Of a stretch of DNA of 64,000 nt, positions 46,709 through 57,700 are shown one piece after another (position 1 is the stretch's first letter; the number at the start of each line of letters is the position of its first letter). Source of the stretch: Liolophura sinensis (lineage: Eukaryota; Mollusca; Polyplacophora; Chitonida; Chitonidae); contig NC_088303.1 in NCBI RefSeq assembly GCF_032854445.1, positions 13,087,501 to 13,151,500 on the forward strand, read 5' to 3'. The notes under the pieces were generated by a model. The model saw nothing but the letters and a program-made list of their open reading frames with translations. It had not been told where the DNA came from and did not search any database. The position numbers and the translations under genes are program-made.

Positions 46709-48965
46709 TCCGTAGTCGGCTTAGCACAACTGTATAGATTTTTGAGTCAGTTGGCCCAAACTGACCAAAAATTGATTACAACATTTTCATCGGTTATCTT
46801 ATAATATTTTTGGTGAAAGGAATACCTCCATAGAGCTCCAACTAAATTTGGCCTTGGTAAATAGTTATTTCAGATTTTAAGCTTAAATCTTCCTCAAACG
46901 CAGACCGAAGTCTTTTTTTTTGTTATTTATTATTTATTTGAATGCTTTTCATGCAAGTTATAGTTGTTTGCATTGGCACAAGTGCCTTGTTCATTTCAAT
47001 TTCTGCTGAAGTATATCTCCACATCATTATGTCTATAGGCCTATCATTGTTCCAATAAACTGCGTGTGCCACATGTACGATGTACTATAGCAACAGCCCG
47101 GATACTCACTCGACACCCACACATATATGTATCATGTGACAACGACGCCCATAATGTATACATATACATATACACAAAGATACTATTCCCTGGATTAAAA
47201 AAGCATTTGACACCGGTGTCGAATTACACAAAGGTCAAATGTCCAGATGTGTAAATGAGAAGAGATAATCATTTCCTGAGCTAGTTATCATGTTATAGGC
47301 GAGTGTCAATCACAGCGTGTTGTACAGTCTGAAAGGGGGTGGGGGGGGGGGGGGGGAGGAGAGAATTCTCTGAATGTGTGTGTATAGTTTTGTGTGGAGA
47401 TATAAATGTGACCGTGAACTATTATCTATAGAATATCACATGTATACATATAAATATAGTTAACAGAAAAGCTCTGTTTTTTTTTTGGTTTGTTTGTTTT
47501 TTTTTTTTAATTTTTATTACATCTTTACACTGGAATAATTTTACCATTAACACCTATAGCTTAAATAAATATAGATCTCATGGATCTGGTTATTGTGCGG
47601 TGCAATTGCAGGGTTATAGGGTGTTAGCCACAAGAGCAGTTCTGAGACACACTGTATGACTAGTTGTGTTAAACGGTAGATCCAACGGATCTGGGACTAT
47701 CGGCTGAAAAACAGGTTGGAAACGATGCCGTTGTTAAATTTTTAGAACCTATCTTCATGACGTCAAGGAGAATGTGGTGTGGATGCAATGAATTTTTTCC
47801 TGCCTCCGGTGAGAATAAACCTGTAATAATGAACCTAATTTCGGTAAATCGGAGCAGTGAAGAGGTTTGTGTCCGGCAATGTTTGTATCCTGATGAAAGA
47901 AATTCTCACATTTTTCACGAATAAAAAAATGAGTCGGGCCGATTTGATCGACTCGGCCACATGCGACCATTTTGTATCATGCAGCCAAGAGTATGCGAAC
48001 AGACAACAACTGATATTGTATTATAAAAAAAATCATAATTTAAGCGGTATTTTATAAACTAAGTATTGTGCTTTACAATAATGATGCTCCTGGCGGATGC
48101 TTATACCCATGCAAATAGGTGAAAACCTTGCGGAGATGCTAAAACACAACATATGCTAAGTTATAAATCGAATGGAGAAGATTTAGGGGAAAGGTCTCAT
48201 GCACTGCAAGGATTAATTTAATACATTAATGTAAATCCTTTACCCATGTTATGGACATTTGACTGCGTGCAGTTTTGATGTCTCACACCAGAGCGCATGC
48301 CAAACACACCAAGACACACCAAGACACACCAAGACATGCATAACCACGATGCCTAGCCTGCAACTATTATAAAGTATTGTCCATTTCTTTTAGAGATTCG
48401 CCTATTTTCAGCTTCCTGTAAAATCAGTAATACTCGCTACCATAATTGCTTTTAGCCAGTTATAAGTAACGACATAAGCTCTACACATTGATGTGTTTGA
48501 AGTTCACATTAATGCATGGAAAATGAAATTAGAACAATTTTTCTAATTCATACTGGTAAAGTCCAAAAGTCCCGATTCGACGACAAGAACCTATTGCCTC
48601 GAGTGACGCCGTAATTATTCCTTGATAAAAAAAAATGGCTATAGTACTGTCTGTGCACAAGTCCATAGGCCAGTGTAACTGAGTCGGTGACGAAAATCTG
48701 TCTTTCGTAAATGTGTTATAATATTCAGATTTGCACAAGCAAAACATAGTGCATTAACCAACCAATTTCAATGAATATCCCCATTTCTTCGATCTATTCT
48801 GTCGGGAGAGACATTGGGGACCATGTATAGGCAGAGGGTATGTTGAAAACATCCGTGTCCTCCTGATCAACAGGCGACTCAACCAACGCCTCGAGCCGAC
48901 GTTCCATATACATGCACATGTATAACAAATGCAACACCGGATTTTCAGGAATGTTTCAAGGAAGC
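46709..48965. other. Intergenic DNA, nothing recognised
   Basis: A G-rich run at about 47336-47357 and T-runs at 47477-47510. Three copies of ACCAAGACAC near 48308-48335. No exon supported. Confidence 0.5.
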
Positions 48966-49373
48966 TTGGCGCCTCCGTGGCCTGGGTGGGGGTTAGCGCG
49001 CTGGCGCAGAGCAATGACACAGGAGCCTCTCATCAATGCGATCGCTCATGATAAATATGTTAAGTACATAAATAACATATGAAGATTTTTGGATGTACCA
49101 TGCATGTATACTTTCATTTCTTTTTATCTTGTTACCTAATGATGAGCTTTGGGATGTACCATGTACATAATTTCAATTTTGTTAATTGTTATCTTATTAC
49201 TCATGCTGGTTTCCTCTCCGGGCCGTACGTGGGAAGGTCTGTCAGCAACGTGCAAATGGCCGTGGGTTTTCCCCGGGCTCTGCCCGGTTTCCTCCCACCA
49301 TAATGCCGGCCGCCGTCGTATAAGTGAAATATTCTTGAGTACGGCGTAAAACACCAATCAAATAAATAAATAA
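48966..49373 (+). mobile_element. Family I SINE split by ~150 bp of tandem repeat
   Basis: Head at 48966-49049 (GCCTCCGTGGCCTGGG to CAATGCGATCGCTCATG). Body and tail at 49199-49373 (CTCATGCTGGTTTCCTCTCC to CAATCAAATAAATAAATAAA). The B-box segment is lost at the break, and CTCATG occurs on both sides. Confidence 0.85.
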
Positions 49374-49790
49374 ATGTTATCTTATGATGTTTTGGCTGTC
49401 CCACGTATATGATTTCAGTTTTGTTTATTGTCGCCTTTTGATGATGCTTTGGATATACTATGTACATAATTTCAGTTTCGTTGTATTTATTTATTTATTT
49501 ATTTGATTGGTGTTGTACGCCGTACTCAAGAATATTTCACTTATACGACGGCGGCCAGCATTATGGTGGGTGGAAACCGGGCAGAGCCCGGGGGAAACCC
49601 ACGACCATCCGCAGATTGCTGTCAGACCTTCCCACTTACGGCCGGAGAGGAAGCCAGCATGAGCTGGACTTGAACTCACAGCGACCGCATTGGTGAGAGG
49701 CTCCTGGGTCATTACGCTGCGCTAGCGCGCTAACCGACTGAGCCACGGAGGCCCCCCAGTTTCGTTGTATGCTGCTTACACACATATATT
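49080..49790. repeat. ~60-bp tandem repeat hosting two SINEs
   Basis: Four units around GATGTACCATGTACATAATT and TTTTGTTAATTGTTATCTTA. SINE bodies lie between units 2 and 3 and inside unit 4. Confidence 0.8.
49487..49756 (-). mobile_element. Family I SINE, full length and young
   Basis: Complete copy, flanked by a perfect 14-bp target duplication CAGTTTCGTTGTAT at 49473-49486 and 49757-49770. Reverse strand reads a tRNA-like head with A-box TGGCTCAGTCGG and B-box-like GAGTTCAAGTCC. Confidence 0.97.
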
Positions 49791-49829
49791 AAGATATATT
49801 AAGATATAACGTAGATCTGTCTTTGTTCC

Positions 49830-50050
49830 AGCTCTCGCCCGACGATAAAGTCATGCTCTTAACCAATGAGGTTGCCTGTTTAAATTCAATTCTCGCTATT
49901 CGAGTGTGGCTATAAGTCAGGCGGATTCACAGGTACCTGGCAATTGTCGGTGGTTTAGTCTCAACGCTCCGGTTTCCTCCAAAAATCTGATCGTCGTTAT
50001 ATTAACGGAAAATGATTGCTCACGTTAAATAATATCAGTCAAATAAACAA
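49830..50050 (+). mobile_element. Degenerate SINE-like element
   Basis: Contains CTCTTAACCAATGAGGTTGC, CTCCGGTTTCCTCC, GATCGTCGTTATATTAACGG and a CAGTCAAATAAAC end, a worn version of the SINE core and tail. Confidence 0.55.
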
Positions 50051-50401
50051 AGTTTGGAACACAATATTTATATATGATGCATAATTTATATGCATTATGA
50101 TGACGTTTGACGTGGATGATGAATTAACAGGATTTTAACAGGTTTTTTTTAATGTTTGAACGAAAAATTAAACATAAACGCCCATGCGTTTCTCTCTTTT
50201 TTTCAGCACCACATTTAAGAGAAAACGGAATGGATAGGGATTTACTTCAACAACGTATTTGAGCTTATTCAGGACAAAATGAAAAGCTGAATAATAGAGC
50301 TTCACGATGATACCGTTGAACCTCAATTGGCCATCTCGATTTCACCAAATTGATTATGTAACTGACATACTAACATATATACATGCATAAATGTATATAA
50401 C

Positions 50402-50597
50402 GGTTGCCGTGAGTTGAAGTCCAGCTCATGCTATCGGCATCCTCTCCGCTCGTACGTGGGGAAGTCTGTCATCCACATGTGGATGTTCGTAGGCTTCCCC
50501 CGTTCTCCCTTCGCTTACCTCCCGCCATAATGCTGGCCAGTATTGTACGAATGAAATATTTTTGAGTGCAGCGTTAAACACCAATGAGATAAATCGC
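50402..50597 (+). mobile_element. Family I SINE, 5'-truncated
   Basis: From GTTGCCGTGAGTTGAAGTCC to GCAGCGTTAAACACCAATGA, diverged. Confidence 0.85.
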
Positions 50598-51967
50598 TTT
50601 CAGTGACCCCAATTCGGTCTGTTGTGAGAGTCATCCCACTGGTACACCCACGGGAAATAAAAATAAACCAAAAATAAAGAAAATGACAAAATGAACAAAG
50701 CAAGAAACAGAAAAAGGATTAATTATTTATTGACTGGGGACGGGAAAATATATGAAATGTAGATACAATTTAAAATGGGCTTTATGACCTTGTTAGTTTA
50801 GATCTTAAATACTTCTTTTCATGTCGACTTGAAGAGATACAGCTGTTAAAATGTTGCCAAGCTAAACGACTACGCCCTACATTTACATGCATTACTATCC
50901 GTGCCGGCCTTTCACAAGTAAATGTACACATATGTCTGACGATCTCCTGTACGCTACAAGACAGCTACAATATTTCATTTTATGTTGATCGTGCATCTTG
51001 GTTTGTAAGATGTGCCTTATCCAAAAACCCATCAAGCTTCATAGAAATACATATAATCTGTTCAAGGAAGAGCCTTCTTTTAAAACAAAAAGGCTTGTGT
51101 TATGTCATGTATCATTACCACATGTGACCCATTTATAACCGCCGTGAGTGTGTTTACACAGGATTTAGTGACGAATAGACATGAATATTCAGAAGAAAAT
51201 ACGCCCTCTGGTGGTTGAAATGGGTAGGGGGCCCAACGTTTTGTCACTGTGGGCAGTGTGGCTTGCTGGCCTCCAGTCACGTGCCTGCAGTGTGACAGCC
51301 CGCTTTGACACATAGGGGACAGGTTCCGTAAGAACCTAGTTTCTGATCACATAAATGTTGTTTTTATTGCAGTTAACATTTCGAACCTTCAGACTGGGAA
51401 GCGAGGTGTACAAGTTGTAAAGTATCAGGAGAGAGCTGTCCAGTCGTACAGAGTCAACTGGTCCAATTGTTCAATTCATCTGGTTGTACAGAGTGAACTG
51501 TCTTTTCAGAATAACATGCACCTAGGCTAACGATTCACGAGTGCTTTTTTTTTATGATTCACTCAATTTTCTGTGCTTTTAGTCTTCTAACATTTACAAG
51601 ATATATTTGTCTCTTACGATTTTGAACCAGTGCAACAACATCAACAAGACAACATCTGACAAGGTCGTATGAAAATCTTGACCTAGTGGTTGAACTTCTG
51701 TTTTCTGTTAATATCTGGAATACCAATTATGTCTTCACCTATCAATAAAGTTGAAGTTTGAAAATCTGCAAAACAGAATTTGTAACCAAAAAAACTATTT
51801 TTTATTTATTAATTTCTTTAGTATACCGATTGAACTGAAACAGGACAATAAAGCCAAGTTAGATATGGCTAGCTTTTGATATTTAGTGTACCATATATTT
51901 TTATGAGGAAATACTGACATGTAAGAATATTATTATGCTATATTATCAAAAGTATTACTAAAACTTA
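50598..51967. other. Intergenic DNA, nothing recognised
   Basis: A segment around 51183-51225 (GAAAATACGCCCTCTGGTGG) resembles 35190-35225, so a dispersed repeat is possible. No gene seen. Confidence 0.4.
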
Positions 51968-52235
51968 TCTAGGGGCCTCCATGGCTCAGTTGGTTACTAT
52001 GCTAGCACAGCGTAATGACCCAGGGGTCTCTCATCAATGCGGTCGCCGTGAGTTCAAGTCCAGCTCATGCTGGCTTCCCCTCCAGCTGTATGTGAGAAGG
52101 CCTCTCAGCAACCTGTGGATGGTCGTGGGTTTCCTGTGGGCTGTTTCCGGTTTCCTCCCACCATAATGCTGGCCGTTGTCGTATAAGTGAAGTATTCTTG
52201 AGTATGGCATAAAACACCAATCAAATAAATAAATA
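51968..52235 (+). mobile_element. Family I SINE, full length
   Basis: Head GGGGCCTCCATGGCTCAGTT to tail CACCAATCAAATAAATAAAT. 9-bp target duplication TAAAACTTA at 51959-51967 and 52236-52244. Confidence 0.95.
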
Positions 52236-52954
52236 TAAAACTTACTCTTCTATTGCATTTTCATACATCAAAGGCATTACCTCTGAGCTAATCCGGGTGC
52301 TCTCAAATAGAGGTGTGTTTGGGGTTGTAGCTCTAGTTCTCAACGGAAATGCTACTTTCTGGGAATTGGGGGAACTGAGCCCTCCTCACACCTCTATTCA
52401 ATCACGCCATCCTCAACACATATCCAGTAGAAATCATTGAAACCTGTTGCTTCATTACTCACTCATGTCACTGTCAGGACAACAGCTGGCACACTCCTTT
52501 TAAATAAATCTCTGAGGATGTCTTCGTATTGAGTGAAAGATATGTGTATGTGTGCTCTCTTAACAGAAATTTTATATATAACTTTAATATTACATTCACA
52601 ATAAAATTTGACAGTTGAGGAAGGAAAGCATTTATACAGAAAGTTTAAACAATCTTTTAAAAAGTCGATATATAAAATTGTAGTACAACTAGCAGACAGT
52701 TATTATGTGAAGGGACATTTTAGAATGTTGACACTCAGATTTTGCAGTACAAATACTACCTATGAATAGAGTAAATGTGTTATGCAGTATGACACATTTA
52801 ATCATGGATTTTCTATTTTTTTTTTTGATTGTTATTTTATGAATTCAGTTTTGCAGATTTTTAAATTTCAGTTGATGTACTTTTATTGATATCTGAAAAT
52901 TTGTATTCCAGATATTAACATTGAATGATAGCTGTACATTCAGGTCAGGATTTC
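52236..52954. other. Intergenic AT-rich DNA, nothing recognised
   Basis: No repeat or coding signal supported. Confidence 0.4.
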
Positions 52955-53125
52955 ATTTATTTATTTATTCTCTGGCCATACAAATGAAGGCCTGCGAACA
53001 ACCTGCAGATGGTAATGGGTTTCCCTTGGGCTCTGCCTAGTTTCCTATCACCATAATGCTAGCTGCTGCCGTATAAGTTAAGTATTCTCGAGTACAGCGT
53101 AAAACATCAATCAAATAAATAAAAC
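52955..53125 (+). mobile_element. Family I SINE, 5'-truncated
   Basis: CTGGCCATACAAATGAAGGC to GCGTAAAACATCAATCAAAT, diverged. Confidence 0.85.
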
Positions 53126-53335
53126 CACTGAAAATCATGTAATATATTGATATTCTATGTCCACCGATGCAGAATTAATGCCTTGATCAAGATTGAAGCA
53201 TTATTGACTATTATATGTCACCTACCCCAGTTCACATATGTAATAATTCCATCGTATGATATGGTCTGCGCCTGTCTTCTGTATAAACAGTAAATCTTTG
53301 GTTCATTCAGAGTCATACATAATACTTTAACATTG

Positions 53336-53510
53336 GCACTACCTTGCTTGGCAGTCAGCCTGAGAGGAACAGGCCAAGTACTGGCCGGCCGAGTTATGGT
53401 GCCTTTGGCATGGTGTTCCATTGAGGCAGCACAATATAAATATGTTGACATTGGGTCTGGCCTTTTACAAGGACACTATATGTATGATCTGAAATTCTTC
53501 AATGAAACAA
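53336..53510 (+). mobile_element. Family IIb SINE, degenerate
   Basis: CTTGCTTGGCAGTCAGCCTG, TTTGGCATGGTGTTCCATTG, GAGGCAGCACAATATAAATA and ATGTATGATCTGAAATTCTT follow the order of the 61.4 kb element. The open frame across it is therefore not a gene. Confidence 0.7.
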
Positions 53511-53734
53511 ACGAATGGTCTGCAGGTAACAGTAAATTACCTTTTACATTTACCTGTAGGCCTACATGTAGTGTCACCTGGCTTGTAATACATCTGAATA
53601 TGTTACTAACTGCAGTGCAGTATATATAGTTCACATTAAAACTTTTGAAATACTGTTTTTCTTGTGACCACTTGCCTGCCACAAATATGATGTTTGTGAG
53701 AAAGTTCAAGAATAACCAGGAGCCACTTTTGTTT

Positions 53735-54365
53735 GGAACTGTTGAGGAGCCTGTCAGGGCCAGAACAGTTGAGATCCTGTCAGGGTTGGAACAGCTGCGA
53801 GATCAGTCAGGGTCTGAACCATTGAAGGGTCAGTCAGGGTATGAACAGTTGATGGGTCAGTAAGGCTTTGAACAGTTGAGGGGCCCGTCCGGGTATGTCT
53901 GAACAGTTGAGGATCCAGTCAGGGTTGAAACAGCTGCGAGATCAGTCAGGGTCTGAACCATTGAAGGGTCAGTCAGGGTCTGAACAGTTGAGGGGTTAGT
54001 CAAGGGGCCAGTCAGGATTTGCACAGTTGAGGAAACAGTGAGGGTCCACTCAGGCTTTGAACAGCCTGTCAGGGTCTGGGCAGGTTAGGAGCAAGTCAGC
54101 GTCTGAACATTTGAGGGTCAGTCAGGGTCTGAACATTTGAGGGTCAGTCAGGGTCTGAAACAGTTGAGGGGTCAGTCAGGGTATTTCTGAACAGTTGATG
54201 TGAAAGTCAGGGCCAGAGCAGTTGAGGAGTCAGTTAGGACCAGAACAGTTGAGGAGTCAGTCAGGGCCAGAACAGTTGAGGATCCAGTCAGTACCAGAAC
54301 AGTAGAGGGGTCAGTCAGTGCCAGAACATTTAAGAAGTCTTTCAGTGGCAGAACAGTTGGTAGCT
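53735..54365. repeat. Degenerate ~27-30-bp minisatellite upstream of the ECI-like gene
   Basis: Copies of GTCAGTCAGGGTCTGAACAG then TTGAGG, ending about 135 bp before exon 1. Confidence 0.92.
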
Positions 54366-54499
54366 TCGTGTATATGTATTGTATGATTTAACAAGAGGGA
54401 GATAGTGCAGAGATCAGGCTAAACCTATGGAATAGCTTTTAAAACCCTTCCAAATCAGTTACATGTATAGTTCTGTTTTCATTTCTTTTCTTTTTTCAG

Positions 54500-54711
54500 A
54501 CTACCTGAGCATTGTTTTGATGTGGATGTACAAGAGAAAAACAAGAAAGTCCATGCCTTATGGTGTACTTATAAACTATCTTTTGAAACAGCATGGATCT
54601 TAGATTTTGTCAGAACAACACAATTGCCATTATTTCAATGAACAGAGGAGAGAATAAATTGAATGTGGAGTTTCTTAATCAGCTGAACAATGCTTTGGAT
54701 CAAATTGAAAG
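54500..54711 (+). CDS. ECI: ECI-like exon 1 (5' UTR 54500-54592, coding 54593-54711)
   Basis: The acceptor TTCTTTTTTCAG at 54498-54499 implies an upstream non-coding exon. Several in-frame stops, the last three codons before the ATG, fix the start. The exon encodes MDLRFCQNNTIAIISMNRGE to ALDQIE and ends GAAAG|GTGAGG. Confidence 0.85.
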
Positions 54712-57700
54712 GTGAGGTTTAGAAATGATATGAACTTTAACTTAATACAGCAGAACTCATGACTGCATATACATGTAAAAGTGATAAGATTTTTTTATTG
54801 TACATGTATGTTACATCCCTTATTTTATTTTTCCCCTCATTGTATTTTAACATCCCTGATTGTATTTTTACATCCCTGATTGTGTCTTCTTTCCCGAATT
54901 GTGTTTTCTTTTTCTGATTGTGTTTTTCTTTCCCTGATTGTATTTTACAGCCCTCATTGTATTTTCTTTCCCTCATATTTTACATCCCTCATATTTTAAA
55001 CCTGTTTGTACTTTGCACTCCTGATTGTATTTTGCACCCATGATTGTATTGTGCACCGAAAATTGTATTTTACACTTCAAATTGTATTTTACACCCTGCT
55101 TCTATTTCACAAATGTAAAACATGATACCCAGACAAATATAAGCGTGTATATTTTCTTGACAGATGAGCCTGTGAAATTTTAAATATGAAATCTGTTTGT
55201 AATTGTTTCAGAAACCCTAGTATTCAAGTTGTAATCACGACAGGAAAGGGTCGATTCTACAGTAATGGAATAGATTTGAGTTTCTATGGCACAAACCCAG
55301 ATAAATATCCGGAATTTGGCAAGATTCTGGTAGCTACATTAAAGCGCTTGCTGGTTTTTCCTATTCTCACCATTGCAGCAATTAATGGTAAGCCTGATAA
55401 CTATTAATAATAGAAAAAAATTCTGAGAATTACAGAGATTTTGAGTATCAACACACAGCCAATATTTGGAGTTAACACACAGATTGATGCATGTACCAAT
55501 ACACAGATTGTGCGTATTTACACACTGATTTTGAGTACCATCACACAAATTTTTCTTACAAGCACACAGCACATTGGTTTTGAGTACCAACCTACAGATT
55601 TTGAAGATATAGGATACAGGCCCTTGACACATGACACCACATATAGAGTACTGGTCCTTGACCCATGACATCACACATACGATACATGCCCTTGATACAT
55701 GACACCACATATACGACACCACATATATGACCCATATACGACCCATAACGCCATATATACGATACAGGCCCTTGACACACGACGCCAAATATACGATACT
55801 GGTCCTTGACCCATGACGTCACACATACGATACATGCCCTTGATACATGACACCACATATACGATACAGACCTTTGATACATGACACCACATATACAGTA
55901 CAGACCCTTGACACATAACGCCACATATACAATACAGGCCCTTAACACATAACGCCACATATACAATACAGGCCCTTGACACATGATGCCACATATACAA
56001 TACAGGCCCTTGATACATGACTTCACATATTCGATGCAGGCCCTTGACACATAACGCCACATATACGATACTGGCTCTTGACACATGACGTCACACATAC
56101 TGTACTGGCCCTTGACCCATGACGTCACATATACGATACAGGCCCTTGACCCATGATGCCAAATATACAATACAGGCCCTTGACACATGACGCCACATAT
56201 ACAGTACAGGCCCTTGACCCATGACGCCACATATACGATACTGGCCTTAGACACATGACACCACGAATAAGACGCAGGCTAGAGGGTTGTGTCCAGACTG
56301 TGTTGGTGATTACATCAGGCAGTCCAATTTCCTCCACCCATAAGTCTCTCTGCTGTCAAGTTGAAAACTCTGGAGGAAAATGTTTAATATTAATCAAATA
56401 AATACTCTAGTAAATATATATGTTTTTTATTATTAGACCTATATGCTTCAAGTTAAACTCTACAGATTGACCCTGTTAGCAGGATGAAGGAGTACATCAC
56501 TATGTTGTTATATCTTCTTGCAAATACCCTTGGGGAATTCTGTTAGATATGTGGAAATGATGTGCTTCACAAATGTTGACAGGTCATGCGTTTGCAGGAG
56601 GCATGTTGCTGGCCTTAGCTCATGACTTGCGAGTGATGAGGACAGGTCATGGATGGATGAGTTTTAACGAGATTTACCTGAAGATAAGATTTCCACCTGC
56701 AATGTTAGACTTGATTAAGTAAGTCAGGTGTTACCTGTAGGTATGTAGGTACTGAATATAACAACAGATGTCACAATATACCACTGTCAAAGTACTCGTC
56801 AGTTTTCATCAGGGGTTGATCTAGTTGAAAAGTTCAGCCATATTTTGGTAGTCTGTTTTATTATTTTGATACAGGTAAATATCACAAAAGTATCAAAATT
56901 TTATTATTTGGAATCTCAAACTCCTGACCCACAAATTCTTTGATGAGTTTAAAAATGCCCTGAATCAGGTACATACATGGCATGTATACATGTCGTGCAC
57001 ATGTCTGTAGTATAATCGATATTTAAATGTTTCACGGGACTTAATCTGTTACGTAAGCTTCCAAAGGGACACCATCTTCACGAGAATTATAGTGACATCA
57101 CATATCTGTTTGGTTGACACTATGGTTATTGTGACACCATATCTGGTTCTTATTGTGACATTATATATGTGTCGTTGACACCTGAATTTACAGTGACACC
57201 ATATCTGTTGGTTAACACTTGGGTTATTTTGACAGCATGTCTGTCTGGTTGACACTCTGGACGTTGTGACGCCAAATCTGTCTGGTTAACTGAATGTACA
57301 CAGAGTAGCGTACTAAATCTGTGTAGCTGTGAGACTGATGCACACAGAGTAGTGTACCAAATCTGTGTAGCTGTGAGACTGATGCACACAGAGTAGTGTA
57401 CCAAATCTGTGTAGCTGTGAGACTGATGCACACAGAGTAGTGTACCAAATCTGTGTAGCTGTCAGACTGATGCACACAGAGTAGTGTACTAAATCTGTGT
57501 AGCTGTGAGACTGATGCACACAGAGTAGTGTACTAAATCTGTGTAGCTGTCAGACTGATGCACACAGAGTAGTGTACTAAATCTGTGTAGCTGTCAGACT
57601 GATGCACACAGAGTAGTGTACCAAATCTGTGTAGCTGTGAGACTGATGCACACAGAGTAGTGTACCAAATCTGTGTAGCTGTGAGACTGATGCACACAGA

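Noticed and set aside
47755-48057. Opposed open frames of 66-71 codons
   Set aside because: No recognisable domain, splice context or repeat origin; likely chance in unique DNA.
53333-53629. 98-codon plus-strand frame with a good donor CTGCAG|GTAACA
   Set aside because: At first it looked like an upstream exon of the ECI-like gene, but the sequence follows the family IIb SINE element by element.
55592-56254. 220-codon minus-strand frame of repeated YMWRHVSRACIV-like units
   Set aside because: Translation of the 34-bp minisatellite in ECI-like intron 2.
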